A DNA stretch of 64,000 bases from CAVQOB01 sp963714325 (GCA_963714325.1 CAVQOB010000026.1:62001-126000), one strand, 5' to 3'. Positions 34,849 through 44,601 are shown, counted from the stretch's first letter. Numbers and translations are program-made. Notes: generated by a model not told the origin, from the sequence alone.

Positions 34849-34896
34849 TGGCGGCCATACAATGGCGGCCAAATATTGGCGGCCAAATATCGGCGG
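34849..34896 (+). repeat. 14-bp tandem repeat upstream of hspQ
   Basis: Three 14-base units (34849-34862, 34863-34876, 34877-34890) plus a partial fourth share TGGCGGCCA followed by an AT-rich 5-mer; units two and three are identical. Each contains the odd palindrome TGGC-G-GCCA. The array ends about 20 bases before the hspQ start, where an operator would sit. Confidence 0.75.
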
Positions 34897-34917
34897 AAAG
34901 TCATCGGGGGATGAGGT

Positions 34918-35313
34918 ATGTCGCGTTTCGGAATGACTGCGTCGCGAGCGCCACGAACGATGACGCCTGCACTGGCGATCGGATCGGGCAAGATTCGGGA
35001 GGCCCGCTATAGCGTCGGCGCCGTCGTCCGGCACAAGATCCACGGTTTCAGAGGCATCGTCGTCGACATCGATCCGGTCTTCAATGCGACTGAGGAATGG
35101 TGGCTGTCGATCCCGGCGGAAAATCGCCCCTGCAAGGATCAGCCGTTCTATCATCTGCTCGCTGAAAACGACCAGACCGAGTACAAAGCCTACGTCTCCG
35201 AACAGAACCTGATCCCCGACACGTCTGGCGCGCCGTTACGCCATCCGCAGGTGATCGAGCTGTTCGAGATATCCGGACAAAGCTACAAGCCGAACTATCT
35301 CAACGCGCACTGA
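34918..35313 (+). CDS. hspQ: HspQ, heat-shock protein / Lon-associated hemimethylated-DNA-binding-fold protein
   Basis: This is a small cytosolic HspQ (YccV) family protein. In enteric bacteria HspQ enhances Lon protease and is heat-induced. The 131 residues show the family pattern almost intact: ARYSVGAVVRHKIHGFRGIVVDIDP, EEWWLSIP, RPCKDQPFYHLLAEND, YKAYVSEQNLIPD and RHPQV. The N-terminal 25 residues are extra compared with the usual 105-110, so the ATG two codons into a later in-frame start (at about 34960) could be the real one. The chosen start has GGGGG eight bases upstream. The 14-bp repeat array just upstream may control it. A bidirectional terminator follows. Confidence 0.9.
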   Translation: MSRFGMTASRAPRTMTPALAIGSGKIREARYSVGAVVRHKIHGFRGIVVDIDPVFNATEEWWLSIPAENRPCKDQPFYHLLAENDQTEYKAYVSEQNLIPDTSGAPLRHPQVIELFEISGQSYKPNYLNAH

Positions 35314-35365
35314 AATCCTTCGTCCACATCGACACCTGCGTCTCGTCGATCATCGAAGCTAAACA

Positions 35366-35393
35366 AAACGGCCACCGGGAACGGTGGCCGTTT
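35366..35393. terminator. Bidirectional terminator between hspQ and the IalB-like gene
   Basis: A perfect 11-bp stem (35366-35376 with 35383-35393) with a six-base loop lies between convergent genes. On the + strand the stem ends in TTT; on the minus strand it ends in TTT followed by TGTTT. It can end transcription from hspQ and from the IalB-like gene. Confidence 0.8.
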
Positions 35394-35426
35394 GCGTATC
35401 AAACAAGTCGCGATGCGATGCAAAAA

Positions 35427-36296
35427 TCAATTCTTCTTCGGCGGCGGCGCTTTTCCAGCAGCCGGGTTGGAACCCGTCGCGGCTGGCGCCGGCGCAATGC
35501 CCTGCGCCGAGTTACCCTGCATCTTCTGCAGTTCCTCGTTCTGCTTACGATACTGCTCGTAGGCTTCCTTCTGCCGCTGCGCGATCTGCTGCATCAACTG
35601 CTGGCGGGCTTCGGTATAGGTCTTGTTGTCGACCGGCTTGCCATTGAGCGCGACGTCGAAACCACTCAGCGGCACCGGGAACGCCACCGGCGCACCATTG
35701 CCATTGAGGGCATAAACGATCATGCCCGATCCACCCTTGATTTCGCCGAGCATCTCAGGCGTCGTTTCCAACTCCGCCGTGCATCCAGCCGCATGGCACA
35801 GCGCATAAGGCAACTTGATCGGCTTCAGCTTGCTGTCGTCGACCTTTTCGCCCTTCTGTACCTTGTCCCAGAGTTCCTTATTGTAGACGCCGATTTGCAG
35901 ACCCGGCGCCAATGCCATGCCGAGCGGCACCATCACCATCAGATGGCTCTTGGCCTCGCCTTCGATCTGGCGAATAGCGGCCGAGACCAGCACCATGCCC
36001 GAGTTGCCATCAATGCGCTCATGATGCGTCAAGCAGATGCTCTTCTCCATCTTGACGTCTTTGCCGTCCTTGTCCTTGCCGGCAAACGGCGCTTGCTCGC
36101 ACAGCTTGACCCAGGCGCTTTGCGGTGCGGCGGTGGCCCCAGGCGCCGCAGCAGCGGGCGCTGCGCCTTTTGCAGCTGGTGCGGCGGCGGGCGGCGCTTT
36201 TTGCTGCTGCTGGGCACCAGCGCTGGCTGCGACGCCAGCGGCCAGCACCGCGCTCAGTCCGAGCGTCCGCGCTGCATTGATGAAACGTATTGTCAT
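35427..36296 (-). CDS. IalB family (invasion-associated locus B) exported protein
   Basis: This is an exported 289-residue protein of the IalB family, named after a Bartonella factor but widespread in non-pathogenic Rhizobiales. The signal peptide is residues 1-28 (ending ASAGAQ). A Gln/Ala/Pro linker (29-58) follows, then the IalB domain from about 60 to 215 with cysteines at WVKLCEQ, SICLTHHE, PYALCHAAGCTAEL, and phrases VMVPLGMALAPGLQIGVY and FPVPLSGFDVAL. Residues 216-289 add a Gln-rich coiled segment and a proline tail not found in all members. I chose the ATG at 36294-36296 because it opens the signal peptide. Function in envelope integrity is suspected, not shown. Divergent from the peptide-binding protein. 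Confidence 0.88.
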   Translation of the reverse strand: MTIRFINAARTLGLSAVLAAGVAASAGAQQQQKAPPAAAPAAKGAAPAAAAPGATAAPQSAWVKLCEQAPFAGKDKDGKDVKMEKSICLTHHERIDGNSGMVLVSAAIRQIEGEAKSHLMVMVPLGMALAPGLQIGVYNKELWDKVQKGEKVDDSKLKPIKLPYALCHAAGCTAELETTPEMLGEIKGGSGMIVYALNGNGAPVAFPVPLSGFDVALNGKPVDNKTYTEARQQLMQQIAQRQKEAYEQYRKQNEELQKMQGNSAQGIAPAPAATGSNPAAGKAPPPKKN

Positions 36297-36648
36297 GTCT
36301 TCCCGACCTTTCGTTCGCGCTGGATGGACCCAGCCGCAATCGCCAATTGTTCGAACTATACCCCTGAAAACGGTCCCATGCCTATCGCATGGCTTGGATT
36401 CACACGGACTGCGGTACCGATATAAACCGCGCGCCTGAGCTATTGTGCCGGCGAACCAGCACCCACTGCGGCGCAGATATTGGTTCGATTGCGGCATTCC
36501 CGTGGCCGTTGTGCTGGCACCGGCGCACGGCGCGAAAGGCTGGCGTTGTCCGTTGCATCCCGGCAACGCTTGCAATCCAGCCCCAGGCCAAGCCCGTGCG
36601 AGAACCCAGGTCCCAAGCCCGCACGATTATGGTAGGCTCAAACCCATC
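36297..36648. other. Divergent intergenic region IalB-like / peptide-binding protein
   Basis: These 352 bases separate two divergent exported-protein genes. The + strand frame that runs into the binding-protein gene from 36445 lacks a signal peptide, so I leave it out. No repeat or strong hairpin is visible. Confidence 0.45.
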
Positions 36649-38460
36649 ATGTTCGCACGCATCCACACCAAAGTGTCGCACCTTTTCCCCATAATCATCA
36701 CCGCACTCGTCATTGCCTTCGGCCCGCTCGCCGCATTGGCCGAGCCGCGCCATGCCATGGCCATGCATGGCGAGCCCAAACACGCACCCACTATGATTGC
36801 GTTCCCCTACACCAATCCGGCCGCACCCAAGGGTGGCCGGCTGGTGCTCGGCGCGATCGGTGAGTTCGACAGCCTGAACCCCTTCAGCATCAAGGGCGCG
36901 TCGCACCCGAGCCTGTTCAACTACATCTACGAGAGCCTGATGATCCGCTCCGGCGACGAGCCGTTCAGCCTCTACGGGCATATCGCCTCGGCCGTCGACC
37001 TGTCCGACGACCGGCGAACGGTGACGTTCGCGCTGCGTCCCGAGGCGCGCTTTTCCGATGGCCACCCACTGACCGCCGACGACGTGATCCACTCGTATCA
37101 ACTGCTGCGCAGTCAGGCCTGGCGCAGCTGGTATAAAAAAGTCGAAACCGCCGACCGGCTTTCCGCCCACCAAGTCCGCTTCACGTTTGCCGCCGACGCC
37201 GATCGCGAAATGGCGTTCCTGATGGCCATCATGCCGATCGTTCCCAAGCATCGGATGGACGCAGCGACGCTCGAACGAACGAGCCTCGACGCGCCGATCG
37301 GCAGCGGTCCTTACATCGTCGCCAAGGCGGAAGCCGGGCGGTCGATCGTCTACAAACGCAACCCGGATTGGTGGGCCCGCGACCTCGCAACAGCCAGGGG
37401 CCGTTTCAATTTCGACGAAATCCGCATCGACGTGTACCGCGACCAATCCGTTCTGTTCGAGGCGTTCAAGAGCGGCGACGTCGATGTGCGGCTCGAGGAC
37501 GATCCCGGCCGCTGGGCCGACGGCTACGACTTCCCAGCCGTCGCCGATGGCCGCATCACCAAGACGGCGATCGATATCCGCAATTCCGCGCCGATGTCGG
37601 CACTGGTATTCAACACCCGCCGGCCGCTCTTCGCCGATGCGCGCGTCCGCCGAGCGCTCAACCTGTTGTTCGACTTCGAATGGATTAATCGCAATCTCTA
37701 CGGCGGGCTTTACAAGCGCACCGAAAGCTTCTTCGAGCGCTCGCAATTTTCCTCGCTGGCACATGCCGCGGACGCCCGCGAACAGGCATTGCTGGCGCCG
37801 TTCGCCGGCCGCCTGAAGCCCGGCATCCTCGAAGCGCGCGCACTGCTGCCGGTGACCGACGGCACCGGCAACAATCGCGCCAACCAGCGCGCGGCGATCG
37901 CGCTGCTCACTGAGGCCGGCTACAAGCTCGATGGCAAGCGGCTCGTTCACACCGCCACCGGCAAGCCGCTGACCTTTGAAGTGCTGTTGCAGACGCGCGG
38001 GCAGGAGCGCCTGTTGCTCAGTTACGCCAAGATGCTGGAGCAGGTCGGCATCACGCTCGCCGTGCGCCAAGCCGACACTTCACAATATTGGGCGCGGCTG
38101 CGCGACTGGGACTACGACATGATCCAGTGGGTCTGGCCGGCGACACAATCACCCGGCAACGAGCAAACCGACCGTTGGGGCAGTGCCGCCGCCGAGCGCT
38201 CGAACACGCGCAACTACTCCGGCATCAAGTCGCCCGCCGTCGATGCGATGATCGAGGCCGTGCTCGCGGCCGTCACCGCCGACGACTTTACCGCCAGCGT
38301 TCGCGCGCTCGATCGCACCTTGCGCTCCGGCGATTACGTCATTCCCTTGTTCCATCTGCCGCAGGCCTGGATCGCGCAATGGAACGTGTTGGCGAGCCCA
38401 GCGGTCAAAACAAATTCCGGATTTGACCTGGACACCTGGTGGTCACGACGCACGCCATGA
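36649..38460 (+). CDS. Peptide/oligopeptide ABC transporter substrate-binding protein (SBP family 5, YejA-like)
   Basis: This is a periplasmic solute-binding protein of family 5, 603 residues. The ATG at 36649 opens a signal peptide (1-31, ending AALAEPRH). The mature protein reads AFPYTNPAAPKGGRLVLGAIGEFDSLNPFSIKG, a YejA-type opening, and continues with PEARFSDGHPLTADDVIHSY, GSGPYIV, the metal-free ligand block KRNPDWWARDL and FNTRRPLFADARVRRALNLLFDFEWIN. Length matches YejA. Permease and ATPase genes are not adjacent, so it is an orphan binding protein or works with a distant transporter. Its TGA overlaps the ATG of the acyl-CoA synthetase gene (ATGA), an odd pairing that suggests uptake and activation of the same compound; this is inference. 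Confidence 0.9.
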   Translation: MFARIHTKVSHLFPIIITALVIAFGPLAALAEPRHAMAMHGEPKHAPTMIAFPYTNPAAPKGGRLVLGAIGEFDSLNPFSIKGASHPSLFNYIYESLMIRSGDEPFSLYGHIASAVDLSDDRRTVTFALRPEARFSDGHPLTADDVIHSYQLLRSQAWRSWYKKVETADRLSAHQVRFTFAADADREMAFLMAIMPIVPKHRMDAATLERTSLDAPIGSGPYIVAKAEAGRSIVYKRNPDWWARDLATARGRFNFDEIRIDVYRDQSVLFEAFKSGDVDVRLEDDPGRWADGYDFPAVADGRITKTAIDIRNSAPMSALVFNTRRPLFADARVRRALNLLFDFEWINRNLYGGLYKRTESFFERSQFSSLAHAADAREQALLAPFAGRLKPGILEARALLPVTDGTGNNRANQRAAIALLTEAGYKLDGKRLVHTATGKPLTFEVLLQTRGQERLLLSYAKMLEQVGITLAVRQADTSQYWARLRDWDYDMIQWVWPATQSPGNEQTDRWGSAAAERSNTRNYSGIKSPAVDAMIEAVLAAVTADDFTASVRALDRTLRSGDYVIPLFHLPQAWIAQWNVLASPAVKTNSGFDLDTWWSRRTP

Positions 38461-40010
38461 CATCCCCATCACAATCCCCAGCCCATGACGCTGCGCAACC
38501 GCTCGCGCGCTTCAACATGGCCGCCTACGCCATCGGCCGGGCGGCGGCATCGTCGCCAGCGAAGACGGCACTCGTCGTCGTCACCGACCCCGCGCAAGCC
38601 GAGCCCGCAGAAGTATGGAGATACGCGGCGCTTGAAGATGCGATCCAGCGCGTCGCGGCTGCCCTCGCTGACCTCGGCCTCGCCAAGGGCGAACGCATTC
38701 TGATCCGGCTGGAAAACACCAGCGCCTACGCGCTGCTGTTCTTCGGCGCCGTCGCTGGCGGCTATATCCCGATCCCCGCGTCGACCCAACTGACCGAACG
38801 CGAAGCCGCCTTCCTGCTCGACGATAGTGGCGCGAGCCTGGTCGCCCTTGCCGATCACCTGTCGGCGCCGACAGAGGCCACCCGCGCCCGCGTCCTGCGC
38901 GCGGCCGACATCGATCGGATGATTAGCTTTCCTCGCCGCGCCGGATATGCCGATACCGCCAGCGACGACGCCGCCTTCCTGATCTACACCTCTGGCACCA
39001 CCTCCAAACCAAAAGGCGTGCTGCATGGCCATCGCGCCGCCTGGGGCCGCCGCCCCATGTACGCGGGCTGGTATGGCATCGGGCCCGGCGACCGCATGCT
39101 GCACGCCGGCGCCTTCAACTGGACCTACACCCTCGGCGTCGGTCTCACCGATCCCTGGGCCAACGGTGCCACCGCCATCGTCTACACCGGCGAGAAGGAC
39201 CCGAGCCTCTGGCCACACCTGATCGCGAACCATCAAGCAACGATCTTCGCGGCGGTGCCGAGTCTCTATCGCCAGATCCTCAAATACGCCGCACCGACAC
39301 CAGCCTCGTTCGGTCCATTGCGCCACGGCCTGATCGCCGGGGAAACGCCGCCGCCGGGATTGTTCGAGGATTGGCATGCCGCGACCGGCCGCCACCTCTA
39401 CGAAGCGTTCGGCATGAGCGAGCTCTCGACGTACATTTCATCGTCACCCACCGTGCCGCGCAAACCCGGTTATATCGGCCGCCCGCAAGCCGGCCGATCG
39501 GTCGCAATCCTCCCCGTCGAGGGCGGCACCACCCCGCTCCCGGCGGATCAGCTAGGTCTGATCGCCATTCATCGCAGCGATCCAGGCCTGATGCTCGGCT
39601 ACTGGCAGCGCCCGGCCGAAGAGGCCGACGTCATGCGCGACGACTGGTTCATCGGCGGCGACCTCGGCGTCAGCGATGCCGACGGCTACATTGCTCACCG
39701 CGGCCGCGCCAACGACATCATGAAGGCGCTCGGCTATCGCGTTTCGCCGCAGGAGGTGGAGGCGGTTCTAGCGGAACATCCAGCCGTCGCGGAAGTGGCC
39801 TGCACCGAAGTCCAGGTCCGCGCCGACGTAGCGGTCATCGGCGCCTTCATCGTCACACGCCCCGGCGCAACCGTCACATCTGACGCCATCAAAACCTTCG
39901 CCGCCGATCGCCTCGCCGCCTACAAATGCCCGCGCGAGATCGTGTTCGTTGATCACCTGCCGCGCACCGCCAATGGCAAACTCAAGCGCAATGCACTGCG
40001 GCGACCTTGA
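38457..40010 (+). CDS. AMP-dependent acyl-CoA synthetase/ligase
   Basis: This is an adenylate-forming acid-CoA ligase, 517 residues from the ATG at 38457. The phosphate loop is LIYTSGTTSKPKGVLHGH (about 180-197), followed by the aromatic/Gly motif FNWTYTLGVG, EAFGMSELSTYISS (A5 motif), WFIGGDLGVSD with HRGRANDIMKALGYRVSPQEVE (A7/A8 motifs), and the catalytic lysine near the end in RTANGKLKRNALR. The set of motifs is complete. The order of motifs resembles benzoate- and acetyl-CoA-ligase-like enzymes; the acid substrate cannot be told. The start overlaps the stop of the peptide-binding protein gene; a GTG six codons earlier is possible. Confidence 0.92.
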   Translation: MTSPSQSPAHDAAQPLARFNMAAYAIGRAAASSPAKTALVVVTDPAQAEPAEVWRYAALEDAIQRVAAALADLGLAKGERILIRLENTSAYALLFFGAVAGGYIPIPASTQLTEREAAFLLDDSGASLVALADHLSAPTEATRARVLRAADIDRMISFPRRAGYADTASDDAAFLIYTSGTTSKPKGVLHGHRAAWGRRPMYAGWYGIGPGDRMLHAGAFNWTYTLGVGLTDPWANGATAIVYTGEKDPSLWPHLIANHQATIFAAVPSLYRQILKYAAPTPASFGPLRHGLIAGETPPPGLFEDWHAATGRHLYEAFGMSELSTYISSSPTVPRKPGYIGRPQAGRSVAILPVEGGTTPLPADQLGLIAIHRSDPGLMLGYWQRPAEEADVMRDDWFIGGDLGVSDADGYIAHRGRANDIMKALGYRVSPQEVEAVLAEHPAVAEVACTEVQVRADVAVIGAFIVTRPGATVTSDAIKTFAADRLAAYKCPREIVFVDHLPRTANGKLKRNALRRP

Positions 40011-40030
40011 AATGGCTCAGGCGCCGGCCC

Positions 40031-40082
40031 CTTCGCGGCCGCCTCTTTCACGGCCGCGCCCTTCACGGCCGCCTCTTCACGG
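40031..40082. repeat. Imperfect tandem repeat of a GCGGCCGC-like unit
   Basis: Three and a half imperfect units of 14-16 bases share TTCACGGCCGC (one reads TTCGCGGCCGC). They fill most of the gap between the ligase stop and the small secreted protein stop. No function is apparent. Confidence 0.5.
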
Positions 40083-40403
40083 AATGGCTGAGCCAGGTCG
40101 CAGAGTTCCAGGCGAAGTGCGGCACTCGCAGGGCGTTCCCGTTTGTTGGGTGGCGGGCAGGTCGCAGATGATGTTGTCTTTGGTCCTACAGCGCTGCGCC
40201 GTGTCGCTGCTGTAGCGCCGGCGCTTCGACGCCGACGCCGACGCAGCGCCCTTGCTGCCGGGTGCCGCTGCCGCCGCGTTCGGCGGCGGCTCGCCTGGAT
40301 TCAGGAATGGCGGGATCGGCGGCGGTCCAGGTGGCGGTTGCTGTGCCATCGCCGTCGCGGCAATCAACACGCCGACCAGTGCCAAAACGATTGTCCGTGC
40401 CAT
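40077..40403 (-). CDS. Small secreted hypothetical protein, proline-rich with C-terminal cysteines
   Basis: I do not recognise this 108-residue protein. The ATG at 40401-40403 follows GGGGGAG by nine bases and opens a signal peptide (1-20, VLALVGVLIAATAMAQ). The mature part is proline-rich (QPPPGPPPIPPFL), then Ala/Ser/Lys, then a compact C-terminus with four cysteines (QRCRTKDNIICDLPATQQTGTPCECRT). Four cysteines in a short exported tail suggest two disulfides. The upstream longer frame has no support. It is convergent with the ligase gene and tandem with mfd, but separated from it by about 100 bases. Confidence 0.65.
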   Translation of the reverse strand: MARTIVLALVGVLIAATAMAQQPPPGPPPIPPFLNPGEPPPNAAAAAPGSKGAASASASKRRRYSSDTAQRCRTKDNIICDLPATQQTGTPCECRTSPGTLRPGSAIP

Positions 40404-40503
40404 GCCGCGATGCTCCCCCCAAATCATTGCGTGCAGTGTGAGGCTCAAGACCCCAGCAGGCAACGCCGGAAGTTGCGATCGCGTGCATTGTAAACCTGCG
40501 GGG

Positions 40504-43175
40504 TCAGGGCGACGCCTCCCGGCCACTGACCGCGATGTGGGCCAGTGCGGTCGCAATATCGCGCACGCCTGTCAGCCGCACCTCCGGCTTCTCCCAATCG
40601 CCTCTGAACAGCAGTTTCTGATCCGGCTGCAGCTTCACCGTCGCGCGGTTGCGCGTCAGATAATGCACGAGACCTTCCGGATTGGCGAACGCGCCCTTGC
40701 GGAACACGACGGTCGCACCCTTCGGCCCGGCATCGAGCTGCTGGATGCCGGCCTGCCGGCACAATCCCTTGATCTCCATCACATCGAGCAATGCCGTCAC
40801 TTCTTCCGGCAACTGACCGAAGCGGTCGACCATTTCCATCGCAAACGCATCGATGTCGACGCGCTTTTCCAATGCCGACAACCGGCGATAGAGCCCGAGC
40901 CGCAACTGCAGATCGGACACATAGGACTCCGGGATCAACACCGCCGTGCCAAGTGTGATCGTCGGGCTCCACTGATCGGCCGCAACGCCGAGATCGCCGC
41001 CCTTCAACGCCTCGATCGCCTCCTCCAGCATCGACTGATAAAGTTCGAATCCGACCTCACGGATGTGTCCGGACTGCTCATCACCGAGCAGGTTGCCGGC
41101 GCCACGGATATCGAGGTCGTGGCTCGCCAGCGAGAACCCCGCGCCCAGCTGATCCAGCGACTGCAACACTTTGAGCCGCTTCGCCGCCGCCGGCGTCAGC
41201 GTCTTGCCGGATGGCGTGGTGAAATAGGCGTAGGCGCGCGCTTTCGAACGCCCGACGCGGCCGCGCAACTGGTAGAGCTGCGCCAACCCGAACATGTCCG
41301 CGCGATGCACGACCAGCGTGTTGGCGTTGGGAATATCAAGGCCGGATTCAACGATCGCCGTCGACAGCAGCACATCATATTGCCCCTCGTAGAACGCGGT
41401 CATCACGTCTTCGAGTTCGGTCGGTGTCAATTGCCCGTGCGCCCGCGCGACGCGCAACTCCGGCACCTGCTCGGCCAGGAACTCCGCGACATCGTCGAGA
41501 TCGGAGAGCCGTGGACAGACATAGAACGATTGCCCGCCGCGATAGCGCTCGCGGCGCAACGCCTCGCGAATGATAACGGGATCGAACGGCGAAATATGCG
41601 TACGCACCGCCAGTCGGTCGACCGGTGGCGTGGTGATCAGCGAGAGTTCCCGAACCCCCGACAAGGCGAGCTGCAGCGTCCGCGGGATCGGCGTCGCCGA
41701 CAGCGTCAGCACGTGCACATCCTCGCGCAGCTGCTTCAGGCGTTCCTTGTGCGCCACGCCGAAATGCTGCTCCTCGTCGATGATCAGCAGCCCAAGCCGC
41801 TGGAATTCGATCTGCTTTCCGAGCAGCGCGTGCGTGCCGACGACGATATCGACCTGGCCCGACTTCATGTCAGCCTTGGTGTCGGCCAACTCCTTCGGCG
41901 TCACCATCCGCGAGGCCTGCGCCACCCGCACCGGCAATCCCTCGAACCGCTGCGAGAACGTCTTGAAATGCTGCCGCGACAGCAGCGTTGTCGGCACCAC
42001 CACCGCTACTTGATAGCCGCCAAGCGAGGCAACCAGTGCAGCCCGCAACGCTACCTCGGTCTTGCCAAAACCGACATCGCCGCAGACCAGCCGGTCCATC
42101 GGTTTGCCCGAGTTGAGATCGCCAAGAACCGCCTCGATACTGGCCGCCTGGTCTTCCGTCTCGTCATAAGGGAAGCGCGCAACGAACTCGTCATAGGCGC
42201 CGGCCGGCGCTGCGATCGCTGGAGCTTCCTTCAACTGCCGGAGGGCCGCGACCTTGATCAACTCAGAGGCAATCTCAAGCAGGCGCTGCTTGAGGCGCGC
42301 CTTGCGGCTCTGCCAGGCGACTCCACCGAGGCGATCGAGCTGGGCACCGGCTTCATCCGACCCGTAGCGCGACAGCAGTTCGATGTTCTCGACCGGCAGA
42401 TAGAGTTTGTCACCGCCGTGATAGACGATCTCCAGGCAATCGTGCGGCGCGCCGAGCGCGGTGATCGTTTTCAGTCCCTCGAACCGGCCGATACCGTGAT
42501 CGGCGTGCACGACGAGATCGCTGACCGACAACGCCGTCGCCTCGGTGATGACGTCGGCGGCCTTGCGCGCCTTGCGACGTGGCCGCACGAGACGATCGCC
42601 GAGCATATCCTGTTCGCCGATGACGGCAAGATCGGGCGTTTCGAAGCCGTGTTCGAGCCCGAGCACCGTCAGAGCTATCGTGTCTTTCGGCAATGCTTCA
42701 GCCGCCGGCAGCGTCTCGACGCGCACCATATCGGCAACCGGCACGCCATGATCTTTCAGCAGCGCAAAGAGCCGCTCGCGCGCGCCCGGCGTCCAGGCGG
42801 CAATGATAACCCGGCGGCCCTCACTGCGCAGCCGGTTGATATGGCCGCGCACCGTATCGAAAATCGAGACTTGCTCGACCGCCTTCTCGACCGCAAAATT
42901 GCGCCCGATCCGGCCGGCGAAGCTCGTCACGGTCCGCTCGGAACTTTCCGCTTCATCGAACGGCGTGATCTGGCGCACCGCCCGCTCTGCGATGACGCGC
43001 TTCCACTCCCGCTCCGTGAAATACATGTCTTCTGGCGGCACGGGTTTATAGGGTGCGGCGCCAAAATTCGACGTCTCTCGCGCGTCGATGCGCGCCTTGT
43101 AGTGATCCTTGATCTGCGCGAAACGCTCGGCGATGGCCGCATCGACCTGATGATCGAAGCTGAGTGTTGGCGCCC
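40504..43175 (-). CDS. mfd: Mfd transcription-repair coupling factor, C-terminal part after frameshift
   Basis: This is the larger part of Mfd, the translocase that removes RNA polymerase stalled at DNA damage and recruits UvrA. The frame carries the polymerase-interacting region (DLVVHADHGIGRFEGLKTI), Walker A GDVGFGKTEVALRAA, the DExH box DEEQHFGV, helicase motif TATPIPRT, motif VI QLRGRVGRSKARAYAY, and the C-terminal TRCF domain (LGLYRRLSALEKRVD and following). The first meaningful residues are PTLSFDHQVDAAIAERF, directly continuing the upstream fragment; the few codons before them are out of frame. The total from 44038 to 40504 is 3535 bases, 1178 codons plus one base, consistent with a single inserted base near 43168-43175. 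Confidence 0.93.
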
Positions 43176-44038
43176 GGCGTGTAGTCGAACAACGTCTCAA
43201 GTGTCTCATGGAAAAACGGCAGCCAGTGCTCCTGGCCAGGATAACGGCTGCTGGCACTCACCGCTTGATAGAGCGGATCATCGCCGACGACCGCACCGAA
43301 GGTCTCGACATAGCGGGTCCGGAACCGCTTCTCCGCTTCCGAACCAAACGCCAATTCGCTGATTGGCATCAGGATCAGCTTCTCGACGAGTTTCTGCGAT
43401 CGCTGCGATTCCGGATCAAAACTCTTGATCGTCTCCAGCGTGTCGCCGAAGAAATCCAGCCGCACCGGCGTCTGCCGTCCCGGCGGGAAAAGATCGAGGA
43501 TACCGCCGCGCACGGCGAACTCGCCCGGCTCCATCACCGTCGCCGTCCGCTGGAACCCGCCAAGCCCCAAGCGCTGGATGAATTGCGCCATGTCGATACG
43601 GTTTCCCGGCGCAATCGGTCGCATCGCCTGGCGCATGAAGGCGCGCGGCGCCACCCGCTGCAGGATCGCATTGGCGGTCGTCAGGATGATCGTCGGTTCC
43701 TTGCGGGCGGCGAGCGAAAGCCGCGCTAGCGTCGTGACGCGCCGCGCGACGATCTCGGCGTTCGGGCCAATACGATCGTAGGGGACGGTATCCCAGGCTG
43801 GAAACGCCAGCGTCTTGATATCAGGCGCAAAGAACGCGATGGCTGCCGCCAAGGCTTCGAGACGGCGATCGTCGCGGGCGATGTGAACCATCAGGCCGGC
43901 CGTGCCGGTGCGCTGCATCTCGATCGCCATCAACCGGCCGAGCACCAGCGCGTCGAGCCCTTCCGGCACCGCCGTCAGCAGATCGACCCGGCCGCCGGGC
44001 GTCCCCACTGCACCAACTTTCGCCACGGCCGCCGTCAT
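43166..44038 (-). CDS. mfd: Mfd transcription-repair coupling factor, N-terminal part before frameshift
   Basis: This is the N-terminal UvrB-like module of Mfd, starting at the ATG 44036-44038, which overlaps the sdhE stop by four bases. Its motifs include ALAAAIAFFAPDIKTLAFPAWDTVPYDR, ILTTANAILQRVAPR, VMEPGEFAVRGGILDLFPPG and HETLETLFDYTPGA. After that last phrase the frame turns into Arg/Gly-rich nonsense and ends at 43046, whereas the next frame continues the protein. The break lies in the run GGGCGCC at about 43169-43175. Because mfd is otherwise complete on both sides and all motifs are kept, I regard the two frames as one gene. Confidence 0.9.
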
Positions 44039-44319
44039 GACACCTGCCCGATCTTGTGGAATTGCCGGAGCATCACGATGAGTGGCTCATAGGTCCTGTC
44101 CGAAATCGTCGCCGGTTCCAGAATCCACTGATTGAGATCAGGATCCGGCAACGCCAGCAAACGCTCGAACAGCCCCAAGTCGTCGCCGCCCATCGTCATC
44201 AGCTTTGCATCGGCATACTTGCCGAGCAGCCAATCCATTTCCTTAGTGCCGCGATGATGCGCCCGCCACGCCGCCCGCTTGCGGCGCACTTCTAGCGTTT
44301 CCGGTGTATTCGGCATCAT
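44035..44319 (-). CDS. sdhE: SdhE, FAD assembly factor for succinate dehydrogenase (DUF339)
   Basis: This is a small cytosolic protein (94 residues) of the SdhE/YgfY family, which helps attach FAD to the succinate dehydrogenase flavoprotein. The typical layout is present: VRRKRAAWRAHHRGTKEMDWLLGKYAD, where RGTKEMD is the family's RGxxExD flavinylation motif, then LLALPDPDLNQWIL. I chose the first of two adjacent ATGs (44317-44319); the longer frame has no support. It overlaps mfd by four bases (ATGA) and lies opposite recG, an arrangement conserved in Rhizobiales. Confidence 0.93.
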   Translation of the reverse strand: MMPNTPETLEVRRKRAAWRAHHRGTKEMDWLLGKYADAKLMTMGGDDLGLFERLLALPDPDLNQWILEPATISDRTYEPLIVMLRQFHKIGQVS

Positions 44320-44601
44320 GGCTCTCGATTGTATTCGTTGGCGCACTGGTATCTGTTGGTGAAACGCCAAACGCCAGCCGGTCGCGCTTGACGCGAGTCC
44401 GCCTGGCCGTCAAATTCCACTATAGATGAGCGTCGTACAGCGTTGCCAAGCCCGCCGTCAAATGGAAGCGAATATTGCGGACAAAGAACCACAGGCTTCG
44501 CCACCGACACGATCCGCTGCTATACCTCCCCGTCAGTGATCGGCACGACCGATCGCATGTAAACCTCACTGTCGCCCATCGAGGAACCGAGCCAAGCCGC
44601 C

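Noticed and set aside
40252..43362. A 1036-codon open frame on the + strand, antisense to mfd
   Set aside because: It has no recognisable protein motif and is His/Arg/Leu-rich; the opposite strand encodes clear Mfd motifs. Long antisense frames are common in GC-rich genes.
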